DNA of 64,000 nucleotides from Gracilimonas sp964505215 (GCA_964505215.1 CAZDGU010000005.1:157955-221954); one strand, 5' to 3'. Positions 43,939-53,606 are shown, counted from the stretch's first letter. Notes: a model not told the origin generated them from the letters alone. Numbers and translations are program-made.

Positions 43939-44184
43939 TTACGATTCTATCGTTATTTCAAAGTCTTCTGTCACTTCATTAGCCAATAATTGGGAGCAAG
44001 CTGCTTCCGCAATTTTTCTGGCTGATGCTTCATCTTCAGCTTCCACATCAAGCTCAATAAATTTACCAATACGAACTTGTTGAACTTCATTTAAACCAAG
44101 GTTTTGGAGTGCATGATGAGCAGCTTTTCCTTTAGGGTCCAAAATAGATGGACGGAGCGTTACATTTATTTTCGCTTTATACAT
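43939..44184 (-). CDS. purS: Phosphoribosylformylglycinamidine synthase subunit PurS
   Basis: The 81-residue product fits PurS: AKINVTLRPSILDPKGKAAHHALQ at its start, VRIGKFIELDVEA, then ACSQLLANEVTEDFEI. PurS bridges PurQ and PurL in the three-subunit enzyme. It begins the pur/clpS/lptB/rhodanese run, 63 bp after miaA. Confidence 0.92.
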   Translation of the reverse strand: MYKAKINVTLRPSILDPKGKAAHHALQNLGLNEVQQVRIGKFIELDVEAEDEASARKIAEAACSQLLANEVTEDFEITIES

Positions 44185-44247
44185 AGTTGGGCTTCGTTTA
44201 AGTGAATGCCAAAGTTAACCTTTCTTCAACTCAGCTGCTAACTCTCT

Positions 44248-45159
44248 TTAAGAATTCACCGCTTTCAAAACCTTTGCTTTCATTTCTTGGGGTGATAGCG
44301 TATCTGCTTCTAACCAGTTGATGAAATCCCACCTTTTAAACCAGGTAATTTGCCGCTTTGCGTAGCGACGTGTATGCGTTTTTATTTTCTCTTTTGCTTT
44401 TTCCAGGCTCCATTCACCGGCTAAGTAAGCAAACACTTCTTTATAACCAACAGTGTTAAGAGATTGTAAATCTGGAGAATAACCTGCTTCTAAAATAGCT
44501 TCTGCCTCCTCTACCAAACCACGTTCAAACATAGCATCTACACGCGTGTTTATTCGGTCATAAAGCTTTTGTCGCGGCCACTTCAACCCAAAAACCAACG
44601 TCTTTTCATCGGGTTGAATTTCTCCCTGCTGATGGTAACTGCTAAATGGATTTCCCGTTTGCATCCACACATCCAGAGCCCGAATAATGCGCTGCCGATT
44701 CATCCCATCCATTTTTTCGGCATACTGTGAATCTGCTTGCTTTAATTCGTCAAAAAGAACTTCTAACCCTTCGCTTTCTATTCTCTTTTCCAGCTCAGCT
44801 ATATTTTCCTCATCTGCTTTTGGCATCCCATTAAACGGCTGAATGAGGCTTTGCAGATGAAGTGTACTTCCGCCCGCATACAGAACATGTTCTGAATTTG
44901 CGAGAATCACTTTCTCCCATTCCGCTGCACGTTTCTGAAAATCAATGACGCTGTCCTCTTCCTTCAGTCCAAACACAGAAATATTATAGTGCGGCACCCT
45001 TTCCAGCTCCTCTACTGGTGGTTTGGCCGTGCCAATGTTTATATGCTTATAACACTGCCGGGAATCAACTGAAATGATGGACGTATTCAACGCTTCTGCA
45101 ACTTGCAAAGAAAGCTCCGTTTTACCGGAAGCAGTAGGGCCTAAAAGTATAATTCGCAA
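44248..45159 (-). CDS. miaA: tRNA dimethylallyltransferase
   Basis: The 303-residue product has P-loop LLGPTASGKTELSL, ISVDSRQCYKHINIGTAKP, LYAGGSTLHLQSL and the C-terminal RYAKRQITWFKRW. It adds dimethylallyl groups to A37 of tRNAs reading UNN codons. Normal length for the family. It may be the first gene of the minus-strand run ending at the rhodanese gene. Confidence 0.94.
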   Translation of the reverse strand: MRIILLGPTASGKTELSLQVAEALNTSIISVDSRQCYKHINIGTAKPPVEELERVPHYNISVFGLKEEDSVIDFQKRAAEWEKVILANSEHVLYAGGSTLHLQSLIQPFNGMPKADEENIAELEKRIESEGLEVLFDELKQADSQYAEKMDGMNRQRIIRALDVWMQTGNPFSSYHQQGEIQPDEKTLVFGLKWPRQKLYDRINTRVDAMFERGLVEEAEAILEAGYSPDLQSLNTVGYKEVFAYLAGEWSLEKAKEKIKTHTRRYAKRQITWFKRWDFINWLEADTLSPQEMKAKVLKAVNS

Positions 45160-45203
45160 AATGTATAGTTTTGGAATGAATAATTACCGAGAAAATATAG
45201 AAA

Positions 45204-45283
45204 GTGTTAGCGTGTTTGGGTGTTTTCGTGTTAATGTATTCGAGTGTTAATCCGAATAAGAAAAAACCCAAACACGCTAACAC
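45204..45283. repeat. 18-bp perfect inverted repeat
   Basis: GTGTTAGCGTGTTTGGGT at 45204-45221 is exactly complementary to 45266-45283, with 44 bp between. The interior holds further GTGTTA and CGTGTT units. It lies between the PorV-like gene end and the miaA start; there is no clean T tract. Confidence 0.7.
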
Positions 45284-45303
45284 CCTGACACATAAACACA
45301 CAG

Positions 45304-46386
45304 CTATCTATTAAAATCAAATCGCAGCGAAATGCGGTGCGTAAATCCCAAATCGCTGGAAGCGCCGGCAAAGCTGGCAAATCCATAATCCAGCACAAAA
45401 TACGAGAGCTTCAGTCCCAGCCCCAGGGTCGGAGAAACCATAAACCCCGAAACCGGATCTGTAATAAAATCCGTAACACCGGCTCTGAATGCAATTACAT
45501 CTTTATACGAAACCTCACCCCCCACGTGCGGCTCAATACTCATACTTCCCAAACTAATGTAATAAGCCCGGCGGTTTTCAAAAAACAGATCTACATCGGC
45601 CGCGGCAGAAATTAAAAAATCTGCACCGATTGGGAATAACTTAGAAGCTCCCAGTTTCAGCGAAGGCAGCACAAATTCGTTTTGGCCGGTGGGCAAGGTG
45701 GCTCCTAAACTGTCAAATTGTGCTTCGTAATCACCAAACTCACTTTCATCTACATCCCACATTTTTTGCATGGTGGTTACATCGTGCACGGTAGCTCCAA
45801 AAGTGGCAAAATCCGTTTTATATTTTGCTCCTAAATCTAAACTATAGCCCCAGGCCTGAGCAAAAGGTCCTAATTTTTGGCGTACAATTTTAGCCGATGC
45901 GCCATAGGAAATACGCTCTGAAGGTGTGGTGGCAAACGAAAAGAACAGTGCCATATCTGCCGCACTGAATCGGGTTATATAATCTTGTACATTTCCTTTG
46001 GGTTGATCGCGCTCGCGATCCCAGGCATTCAGCGTGTTGGCAATATTATCCACCCCCTGACGAAAAAAGCTGAGAGATATCACCCCATTTCTGTTTTTTA
46101 AAGGTAGAGCTACAGCTCCGTAATCATATCCCACAATTCCGCTAAAGCGCTCGGAATGCATATACATAAGCTGTGGACTCTCAATTTCTGCAAGTCCCGC
46201 CACGTTCCAATACGCAGCTGTTACATCATTCACAAGGGCGGTTTGGGCACTTCCCATACCTAATGCACGAGCGCCGCTGCCGGTACTTAAAAAATCGTTC
46301 CCATACTTAGCCTGTGTAGCTTGAGCTAATATGAGCATGGGTAGCAGCATCCAAAAAATAAGCGCCGGTAAGATTCGGTTCATCAA
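45304..46386 (-). CDS. PorV/PorQ-family outer-membrane protein
   Basis: The 360-residue product has a signal peptide (cut near LAQATQA, residues 20-26) and the PorV/PorQ (UPF0164) opening FLSTGSGARALGMGSAQTAL, VTAAYWNVAGLA, then repeated barrel strands and a terminal HRISLRFDFNR. PorV carries T9SS cargo from the secretion pore to the surface attachment complex; PorQ is a close relative. Which of the two this is cannot be decided. Alone; divergent from dnaN. Confidence 0.82.
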   Translation of the reverse strand: MMNRILPALIFWMLLPMLILAQATQAKYGNDFLSTGSGARALGMGSAQTALVNDVTAAYWNVAGLAEIESPQLMYMHSERFSGIVGYDYGAVALPLKNRNGVISLSFFRQGVDNIANTLNAWDRERDQPKGNVQDYITRFSAADMALFFSFATTPSERISYGASAKIVRQKLGPFAQAWGYSLDLGAKYKTDFATFGATVHDVTTMQKMWDVDESEFGDYEAQFDSLGATLPTGQNEFVLPSLKLGASKLFPIGADFLISAAADVDLFFENRRAYYISLGSMSIEPHVGGEVSYKDVIAFRAGVTDFITDPVSGFMVSPTLGLGLKLSYFVLDYGFASFAGASSDLGFTHRISLRFDFNR

Positions 46387-46573
46387 AAAAGTGCAGCGAA
46401 ATAATTAATAGTTACAGTAGCGCTTAAACGATATATTTAATGACTTATTTGGAATGAAATTTACGTTTTCTGCGGTTGCAGAGAGAGCCAGTATTTCTTA
46501 GTATAAGCACACTGTATTGAAAGGGCAACTATTGTTGTTAAATTGCCTTTAAACCTATTTAAATAATGAATGT

Positions 46574-47689
46574 ATGAAATTTTCCATATCCAGTAACGAA
46601 CTTAATAAAGGGCTTTCGGCTGTAATTGGCGCCGTGCCTTCTAAAGCTACTTTGCCCATCCTGGAAACCATTCTTTTTGAAAGTGAAGATGGGAAATTAA
46701 AACTGACAGCTACCGATCTTGAAATTTCAATTGTTGAATATATTGATGCCGATATTGAAGAGGAAGGTGCTGTTGCCATTCCCGCCCGCCGCATGCTGGA
46801 AACACTGCGGCAGCTGCCAAACATCCCTGTGTTTTTTGAAGTGGATGAGCGCAAGAACATAAACTTCCGCACCGATAAAGGAAAGTACAAGCTGGTTGGT
46901 GACGATGCCGATGAGTTTCCGGAAGTACCCAGCTTAGAGGATGGAACCACCATCAACACTACCACCGAGCTGATGAATAATGCCATCCACAAAACACTGT
47001 TTGCTGTTTCAAATGATGATTTACGTCCGGCAATGATGGGCGTTTATTTCCAAATGGGAACGGAAGAAAGCCGCTTTGTAGCTACCGACGGCCACCGTTT
47101 GGTGAAGTACACCAATAGAGATATTACGGCTGACAATGAAGTTGATTTTATTGTGCCCGACAAAGCTTTGAATCTCATTCAAAAAACCATTTCCGGCGAA
47201 CAGTGCGAGCTTACCGTTACCCAAGATCATGCCCGTTTCAAAAGTGATGGCACCATCGTAATTACTCGTCTTATAAATGAGCAGTATCCTAATTACGATT
47301 CCGTTATTCCGCGTGATAACGACAAATTTTTAACCATCAGCAAAGAGCAAATGCTCTCTACCGTAAAACGGGTAGCTATTTTCTCAAGCACCACTACGCG
47401 TCAAATTCGGCTTCAGCTGGAAGAAGATAAGCTCACCATCCGGGCTGAAGACCTGGACATGAGCAGCGAAGCTAAAGAAACCATTAGTTGCGAGTATAAC
47501 TATGAAGAAATGGAAATCGGCTTCAATGCAAAATACTTGGGAGACGTGCTCAGCAATATCGACGATGATGAAGTTACCTTTGAGTTTTCTTCACCAAACC
47601 GCGCCGGCATTGTGAAGCCTTCCGAAGAAAATGAAAACGAAGATATCTTAATGCTGGTAATGCCTGTTATGCTTAACAGCTATGCCTGA
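46574..47689 (+). CDS. dnaN: DNA polymerase III sliding clamp
   Basis: The 371-residue product has three clamp domains, with MKFSISSNELNKGLSAVIGAV, ATDGHRLVKY, DMSSEAKETISCEYN and the C-terminal LVMPVML. It tethers replicative polymerase to DNA. dnaA is not adjacent. The stop shares one base with the next start (TGATG). Confidence 0.95.
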   Translation: MKFSISSNELNKGLSAVIGAVPSKATLPILETILFESEDGKLKLTATDLEISIVEYIDADIEEEGAVAIPARRMLETLRQLPNIPVFFEVDERKNINFRTDKGKYKLVGDDADEFPEVPSLEDGTTINTTTELMNNAIHKTLFAVSNDDLRPAMMGVYFQMGTEESRFVATDGHRLVKYTNRDITADNEVDFIVPDKALNLIQKTISGEQCELTVTQDHARFKSDGTIVITRLINEQYPNYDSVIPRDNDKFLTISKEQMLSTVKRVAIFSSTTTRQIRLQLEEDKLTIRAEDLDMSSEAKETISCEYNYEEMEIGFNAKYLGDVLSNIDDDEVTFEFSSPNRAGIVKPSEENENEDILMLVMPVMLNSYA

Positions 47690-48480
47690 TGAGTCAAATA
47701 ATAACCCTGACAACTGACTTTGGACTTCAGGATCAATACGTGAGCGCCATGAAGGCGGTAATTCTCGGTATTGCGCCCGATGTCCGCTTTATTGATATTT
47801 CGCACGACATTCCTGCCCAAGACATTATGGCAGGAGCCTGGGTGGTGCGTAATGCAGCCTTTCTGTTTCCCAAAAATACGGTTCATTTAGTAGTAGTAGA
47901 TCCCGGCGTGGGAACGTCTCGCCATCCTGTTGCACTGAAAGTAAAAGATCAATATTTCGTGGGACCTGATAACGGGATTTTTTCTCTGCTTTTTGATGAA
48001 TTTGAGCATGAAGCTATAAAACTCAATAATTCCGATTTCTGGAGACAAGAAGCTATTTCAAATACCTTTCATGGTCGAGACATTTTTGCTCCTGTGGCTG
48101 CTCACCTTAGCAAAGGCGCTTCATTTAAAGAAATTGGCGAACCCATTGAAGAACTGGTAACCTACCACTGGGCCGTCCCCATTGCCGACAAAGACGGACT
48201 TCAGGGCTGGATTGTACACATCGACCGTTTTGGCAATCTTATCAGTAATCTTTCCGAAGACCTGCTGCAAAAGCACATCAACAACAAAGATGTGAAAATT
48301 TACGTGGGTAATACGATGATTAACAAAATAGTATCTACTTTTGGGGATGTTGAAGATGGCGACCCGGCTGCATTTATAGGAAGCTCGGGAATGCTGGAGG
48401 TTAGCATTAACAAAGGGAATGCCGCACAAATGCTAAGTGTTGATAAGGGCGCACAAATCTCTATTGTACTGCAGAAGTAG
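47689..48480 (+). CDS. SAM hydrolase / hydroxide adenosyltransferase family protein
   Basis: The 263-residue product matches the DUF62 family: TLTTDFGLQDQYVSAMK, VDPGVGTSRHPVALK, VGPDNGIFSLL, TFHGRDIFAPVAA and the C-terminal IHIDRFGNLISNL pattern. Members split S-adenosylmethionine with water to adenosine and methionine; fluorinases and chlorinases are specialised relatives. Nothing marks this one as a halogenase. It begins within the dnaN stop, so translation is coupled. The physiological role is unclear. Confidence 0.85.
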   Translation: MSQIITLTTDFGLQDQYVSAMKAVILGIAPDVRFIDISHDIPAQDIMAGAWVVRNAAFLFPKNTVHLVVVDPGVGTSRHPVALKVKDQYFVGPDNGIFSLLFDEFEHEAIKLNNSDFWRQEAISNTFHGRDIFAPVAAHLSKGASFKEIGEPIEELVTYHWAVPIADKDGLQGWIVHIDRFGNLISNLSEDLLQKHINNKDVKIYVGNTMINKIVSTFGDVEDGDPAAFIGSSGMLEVSINKGNAAQMLSVDKGAQISIVLQK

Positions 48481-48538
48481 TGTAACACTACCGGTTATTT
48501 AACGTACGCATTCATCACCCACAAAAAGATTAATTAAG

Positions 48539-49342
48539 ATGCTTGAACTACGCTCACCTATTGATGAACGAGCTTCCATTTCCATCCCCCCGGAAATTGC
48601 CCGACTTGCCACTCCATTTAACGGAACGGTTGGCTCTAAAGAAGGGGATGAATATCCGGTAAAAAACAACATTATAGATTTATTGGGAAAAGCGCCGGAA
48701 TTCACTTCAATTGCTCAAAGCACTAATCATTGGAAAATAACAGCGGCTATTTATGAAGATATTTGGCGCAAGCGCTCTCTTTCACTGCTTTCGGGTGAGG
48801 AGTTTCCAATCCAAAAAGAGCACGAATTACTGATTGACTGGACAGCCCCAAAAGAGAACGGGTTATATTTAGATTTAGGCTGCTCAACCGCTTTATATGG
48901 AAGGGCGCTAAAAGCGGCTCAAAAGAAAGCAACCATAATAGGCCTCGATTTTTCCTCTCAAATGCTGGAGGAAGCTCGCCTTAAAGCAGAAGCAGATCAA
49001 ACCGATATGTTTTTTATTCGAGCAGATGGGCGCGATCTTCCATTCTTCTCCAAAACATTCGACGGCATTGTGATGGGCGGAACGCTAAATGAACTTACCG
49101 ATGAGCTTAAAGTGCTGTACGAAGCCAGGCGCGTACTCAAAGAAAATGGCGTGTTTTTTGTGATGCATTTGATAAAATCGGACGTGTGGTACGGGCGATT
49201 GCTTCAAGAATCGGCTGCTATTGGAGGTATCAAGTTTTGGACCGTAGCCGAAACTAACAAGCTTTTCACACAAGCCGGTTTTAAGGTTGAGGAACAGTTA
49301 GTTAAAGGGATTGTTTGCTTTAATAAACTGAGTCCAGCTTAA
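48539..49342 (+). CDS. Class I SAM-dependent methyltransferase
   Basis: The 267-residue product has an N-terminal, partly Trm112-like region (APPEIARL, GSKEGDEYPVKNNIIDLL) and a methyltransferase core: LYLDLGCSTALYGRAL (SAM site), IIGLDFSSQMLEEAR, FIRADGRDLPFFSKTFD. This combination resembles methyltransferases acting on small molecules or quinones. The substrate is unknown. It is 58 bp after the SAM hydrolase-family gene and may be co-transcribed. Confidence 0.78.
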   Translation: MLELRSPIDERASISIPPEIARLATPFNGTVGSKEGDEYPVKNNIIDLLGKAPEFTSIAQSTNHWKITAAIYEDIWRKRSLSLLSGEEFPIQKEHELLIDWTAPKENGLYLDLGCSTALYGRALKAAQKKATIIGLDFSSQMLEEARLKAEADQTDMFFIRADGRDLPFFSKTFDGIVMGGTLNELTDELKVLYEARRVLKENGVFFVMHLIKSDVWYGRLLQESAAIGGIKFWTVAETNKLFTQAGFKVEEQLVKGIVCFNKLSPA

Positions 49343-49423
49343 GAAATTATTTAACACCTGGCCGGTTTATCTTACAGCGTGAATGTATTAGATTGAGAGT
49401 CAATCAGTATTATTCTATCTCGT

Positions 49424-52400
49424 ATGATTAGATTCTTCTCTTTTATTTGCGCCGTCGTAATGGTTTTTTTACTTGGCACACCTATTGTGACTGCCCAAAC
49501 GGATATCACATCTGCACCGGCTGCCATTCACTTTGTATATGGCTCGGATACTTCTACACCCGGAATAGATGTTCGCAACAAAAGCAGCTTATACCGTAAC
49601 TCTAACCTGTCTCTTTTTTCGAATCCTTCTCGAAATGCTTATCAAATAATGAGCCAAAGCTATCGTGACAGGTTTAGAGATTCGTTCGGAAAATCTTTAA
49701 AAATGACCTGGTGGATGCAGGGCGGTTCCCTTTATCGTTTTGCCACAAACACCAACATTCCGTTTGGCAGCACTATGTCCATTTATCTTATGCAAAAACA
49801 TCACGCCGATAAAGTGGAGCTGCTGGGTGATGAAATGACTTTTCACTATCACACGTGGGAATGGTCGGATGTAAACAAGGACGGGCGTTTTTACTGGAAC
49901 CAAACCGATGATTTTAACAAAGTGAAAGATGATTTTATGATTACCTTAGCTGAGCATTTATTGGAAGAAAATATGTTTCCCGTTTCCTTTCGCAGCGGCT
50001 GGCACTACATGGATAATGCGTGGCAAGCTACTTTAAACGACTGGATTCCATTTAGCCTGCACAATAACTCACCGGTTCATACCAACCCCACCGAAGAGCC
50101 TATAAACAACCTCATCGATTGGGGACATGCCACCACAGATTTCATCCCCTTCCGTCCCAGCGAGCACAACTATCAGGTTGGAGGAGGAAAAGGCGGCTGG
50201 AATACCCGATCCCGATCTTTCTCAAGCCTTAATAAGGCCGAAGTGCGCCGCATGTTTGAGCAAGCAAAGCAGGGAAAAGAACAAGTTGCTGCTATTTGGG
50301 GACACTTAGCTGAGAATTCTTTTTTGCAAAATTTGGAACGAAGTTTATCCGTAATCTACGAAGTTGCCGATGAGTTTCCGGACGTTCCATTTCACTTTTC
50401 TACGGCTATTGAAGCTATGCAAGACTATTTGGGTACTTCTGATACCACTGCTCCAACTCTTGAAGTTGACATAAACGGAAAGTTTAGTGAAACATACGTT
50501 ACTGTTGATGTTTCGACTGATGAGCCTATTTTTCAAAAACATCCCTTTTTAGCTATTAAAGATATTTATGAGCAGCATCTGGTGATTCCCATGAATAAAG
50601 TTGGGGATAACCAATGGAGCTCTGAGCCTATTGAGTTTGCCGGCTTGGCCAAGGTCGGTGTGGCCGTTACGGATTCATCAGGGAATCTCAGTAAAGAGAT
50701 TATCAACCTTTTACTCGATGATATTTATGTGGATAATGATGATGCCCACTTTAGCGTTACCGGCCAAAACTGGCAGAGAATCACCTACAATACCATAGAA
50801 CATATTTGGGGTGATGATTTTCATCAGGTTACTTTAAGCGGACAGGACTCAGCTTCAGCAAGCTGGACGGCTTTAGCTTCGGGCACTCACCAACAGCAGG
50901 TATTTGTCCGGTTTCCGGATGTAAAACACACTGCAAGCAATATAATGGCTACTATTGCTGTGAACGGCTCTGCCATTCATCAATCAACTATTACCGATAT
51001 TCGGCCTAACAAATGGGCACTGGTGGGCATTATCTCGCCAGAAGAAAATCAGGAAATCAGCGTTACTCTTTCTGCTAAAGCTACCGGCGACACGGCTTCC
51101 GTATTTGCCGCTGACGTAATAAAACTCTCCCCTCTTATTAAGGAAAGGCAGCTGCATTTATCCATTAGCCCGTACAACTTTAAAGAAGTCGTGTATTATG
51201 AAGAATCAATAGCCAACATCGAGCTTACGAACAATGGAACAAAAGAACTTACGGTGAATGAGGTTTCATCGGAACAAGGTTTTGCCATTCCCGATGCCGG
51301 CTTTCCGCTTGCTATTCCGCCTCAACAATCCTATACATTATCACTCAAACTAACATCTGACAAGCCGCAAACGGTGCAGGATACGCTCACTTTTATCAGT
51401 AATGATCCTATAAATCCCACCATTAAAAAAGAGTATAGGGTTGAGTTCAGAAATTATTTTGAACTGGTTGATAATGATGATAAATCAGGCTACTCAGAAT
51501 CAGGAAGCTGGCATACCAGTTCTACTCAGGCCTACGGCGCCAGCAGTCGCTATGCTTTTTTTAAGCAATCTGAAACACCTTCCGCTACATATACTTTTTC
51601 CGTTTCTGAGACCGGTTATTATGATCTTGCATATTTAGTTCCCCAAGCAACCAACAGTGCTCTTCGCGCAGATTATATTATATCTATAAATGGCACAGAG
51701 CATCAGGTTTATCAATCAAACCAAAATGAGGATAGCGGCAGCTGGACTACCTTGGGACTTCTTCATTTAAACAAAGATGATATTATTAAAGTCACGGTTA
51801 AAGCATCAGACAAAAACCAGCCGCCCGAAAATGCAGTTCTTCGTGCCGATGCCATGCGCCTCTCCTACATGGGTTCAAACCTCGAGTACACTTTTATTGA
51901 TAATGAAAACACAGAGGCTTATTCTGAAACGGGTGCATGGAAAACCAGTGTAACTCAGGCTTATGGTCCTTCCAGCCGATATGTGGGGTATAACACGGAA
52001 GCATCGGCTTCATTTCGTTACATCGCCCAAGTTAATGAACCCCACTTTATTTCTATGATAGTGCCCGAAACAGAAAATGCGTCACGACAAGCACAGTACT
52101 CGGTTTTTGTTAATAGTGTTAAAAGAGGGCAGAGAACAATAAATCAAAATCTAAACAGTGGGCAATGGCGTGCGCTTGGGGCATGGTCGGTTCAGGCAAA
52201 TGATACCCTGACCGTTACCGTTAAAAATGCAGAAACTCAAAATTCAAGCCGCGTACTTCGTGCCGATGCCATTAAGTTTGAATATAACCTGCCTTGGGCT
52301 AACCCTGTTTCGGAAACAGATAGCCCGCTGCAGTTTTCGCTTTCGCAAAACTACCCAAATCCATTTAACCCATCCACGCAGATTTCATATTCCATTCCCC

Positions 52401-52591
52401 AGGGCATGAAAGTAAGTCTAACGGTATATGACATTTTGGGTAAAAAAGTTGCCACACTGGTAGACGATTATAAAACAGCGGGTTCATATCAAGTTTCATT
52501 TAATGGGAAAAATCTTTCAAGCGGAGTTTATTATTACCGCCTTCACACCAATCGGTTCACCCAAACAAAGGCGCTGACAATTATTAAATAA
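49424..52591 (+). CDS. Large T9SS cargo protein with golvesin-like modules and deacetylase-like N-terminus
   Basis: The 1055-residue product has a signal peptide ending near VTAQ (residue 25). Residues 50-350 contain LLGDEMTFHYHTWEW, FPVSFRSGWHYMD and FHFSTAIEAMQDYL, a pattern suggestive of a NodB-like polysaccharide deacetylase or related barrel, but not certain. Residues 430-570, 680-810 and 820-960 are three related beta domains (each opening with VDNDD or IDNEN, GSWHTSSTQAYG, and a FAADVIKL/LRADAMRL end) of the golvesin C-terminal type. An immunoglobulin-like domain lies between. A T9SS sorting domain ends the protein (QNYPNPFNPSTQISYS to TKALTIIK). Probably an extracellular carbohydrate-active or binding protein. 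Confidence 0.75.
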   Translation: MIRFFSFICAVVMVFLLGTPIVTAQTDITSAPAAIHFVYGSDTSTPGIDVRNKSSLYRNSNLSLFSNPSRNAYQIMSQSYRDRFRDSFGKSLKMTWWMQGGSLYRFATNTNIPFGSTMSIYLMQKHHADKVELLGDEMTFHYHTWEWSDVNKDGRFYWNQTDDFNKVKDDFMITLAEHLLEENMFPVSFRSGWHYMDNAWQATLNDWIPFSLHNNSPVHTNPTEEPINNLIDWGHATTDFIPFRPSEHNYQVGGGKGGWNTRSRSFSSLNKAEVRRMFEQAKQGKEQVAAIWGHLAENSFLQNLERSLSVIYEVADEFPDVPFHFSTAIEAMQDYLGTSDTTAPTLEVDINGKFSETYVTVDVSTDEPIFQKHPFLAIKDIYEQHLVIPMNKVGDNQWSSEPIEFAGLAKVGVAVTDSSGNLSKEIINLLLDDIYVDNDDAHFSVTGQNWQRITYNTIEHIWGDDFHQVTLSGQDSASASWTALASGTHQQQVFVRFPDVKHTASNIMATIAVNGSAIHQSTITDIRPNKWALVGIISPEENQEISVTLSAKATGDTASVFAADVIKLSPLIKERQLHLSISPYNFKEVVYYEESIANIELTNNGTKELTVNEVSSEQGFAIPDAGFPLAIPPQQSYTLSLKLTSDKPQTVQDTLTFISNDPINPTIKKEYRVEFRNYFELVDNDDKSGYSESGSWHTSSTQAYGASSRYAFFKQSETPSATYTFSVSETGYYDLAYLVPQATNSALRADYIISINGTEHQVYQSNQNEDSGSWTTLGLLHLNKDDIIKVTVKASDKNQPPENAVLRADAMRLSYMGSNLEYTFIDNENTEAYSETGAWKTSVTQAYGPSSRYVGYNTEASASFRYIAQVNEPHFISMIVPETENASRQAQYSVFVNSVKRGQRTINQNLNSGQWRALGAWSVQANDTLTVTVKNAETQNSSRVLRADAIKFEYNLPWANPVSETDSPLQFSLSQNYPNPFNPSTQISYSIPQGMKVSLTVYDILGKKVATLVDDYKTAGSYQVSFNGKNLSSGVYYYRLHTNRFTQTKALTIIK

Positions 52592-52663
52592 CATGGGGCG
52601 GTCAAGTTTACGGCTGTTTCGGGGTGATTTGATTCCATCCCAACCTTTTATAAGAATCACTAA

Positions 52664-52695
52664 TTTGAGACCTGCATAAAATAGGCGTACTTTTT
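52664..52695 (+). promoter_or_regulatory. Candidate Bacteroidota-type promoter
   Basis: TTTG at 52664-52667 and TACTTTTT at 52688-52695 are separated by 20 bp, matching the -33 TTTG / -7 TAnnTTTG layout except for the last base. It precedes the LEA-type lipoprotein gene by 35 bp. Confidence 0.4.
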
Positions 52696-52730
52696 AACGC
52701 AATTTTTTCTTCACTTTATAACTTTCAATC

Positions 52731-53606
52731 ATGCACAACGTTCAGTCTCGTTTTTGGATAAAATCCTTTTTATTTCTTTCAATTATAATTTTTATAAGCA
52801 GCTGTTCGGCGCTGCAAGATGTGGCTTCAACTATTCAAAAGCCTAAGCTTTCCATTCAAGACGTTCGGGTTTCTGATTTCAATTTTCAAGAGTTAAGTTT
52901 GGTGTATGAGGTGAAGGTAGAAAATACCAATCCGGCTGCTATACAAATGTTGGGCTATAATTATGCATTAGATGTAAACGAGCACGCATTTTTAAAAGGT
53001 GAACAAACGCAAAAGATGGAGATTTCTGCCTCTGATAGCAGCTCACTATTGGTTCCGGTCACACTGAATTTCCGGGATTTATATCAAACTATAAAAGGTA
53101 TTTCCGAGAAAGATGAATCGACTTATGCATTCAACACACAGCTTTCGTTTGATCTCCCAGTTTTAGGGCGCACCGAAGTTCCTGTAAGTAAAAATGGAAC
53201 CATTCCCGTTGTCAAACTTCCAAAACTGAAAGTTGGTGATGTTAACGTTCAAAGCCTGAGCTTCAGCGGTGCTAAAATCAATCTCCAGCTTCTATTTGAT
53301 AACCCAAATGGGTTTGGAATGAAAGTGAATAATCTTATGTATGATTTGGAAGTAAACGAAGACCCTTGGGCTTCGGGCACTGCTTTACAAAACGTACAAA
53401 TTGCCCCAAATGGAATTACTGAGCTTGAAATTCCACTTACGCTAAGCCTCAACAAAATTGGAATGTCGGCCTATCAGATTTTAACCGGCTCTAAAAAAGC
53501 CAATTATCGGGTGAAGGGAACCATTGATTTTAATGTACTTCACAATTTGCTGGGAAATACACAACTTCGGTTTGATGAATCCGGCGAAGTGCCGATTGGG
53601 AATTAA
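52731..53606 (+). CDS. LEA type 2-like lipoprotein
   Basis: The 291-residue product has a lipoprotein signal (IIFISSCSALQD, acceptor Cys near 25). The mature part shows two similar 115-residue halves, each with a motif like VSDFNFQELSLVYEVKVENTNP and INLQLLFDNPNGFGMKVNNLMYDLEVN, as in LEA14/WHy beta-sandwich domains. Such domains are linked to stress protection; the role of bacterial versions is not settled. The lipid anchor places it at the periplasmic face. Confidence 0.75.
   Translation: MHNVQSRFWIKSFLFLSIIIFISSCSALQDVASTIQKPKLSIQDVRVSDFNFQELSLVYEVKVENTNPAAIQMLGYNYALDVNEHAFLKGEQTQKMEISASDSSSLLVPVTLNFRDLYQTIKGISEKDESTYAFNTQLSFDLPVLGRTEVPVSKNGTIPVVKLPKLKVGDVNVQSLSFSGAKINLQLLFDNPNGFGMKVNNLMYDLEVNEDPWASGTALQNVQIAPNGITELEIPLTLSLNKIGMSAYQILTGSKKANYRVKGTIDFNVLHNLLGNTQLRFDESGEVPIGN

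Noticed and set aside
47689..48480. Reading this gene as a fluorinase or chlorinase
   Set aside because: Halogenases are rare specialised members; the sequence shows only the common family motifs.
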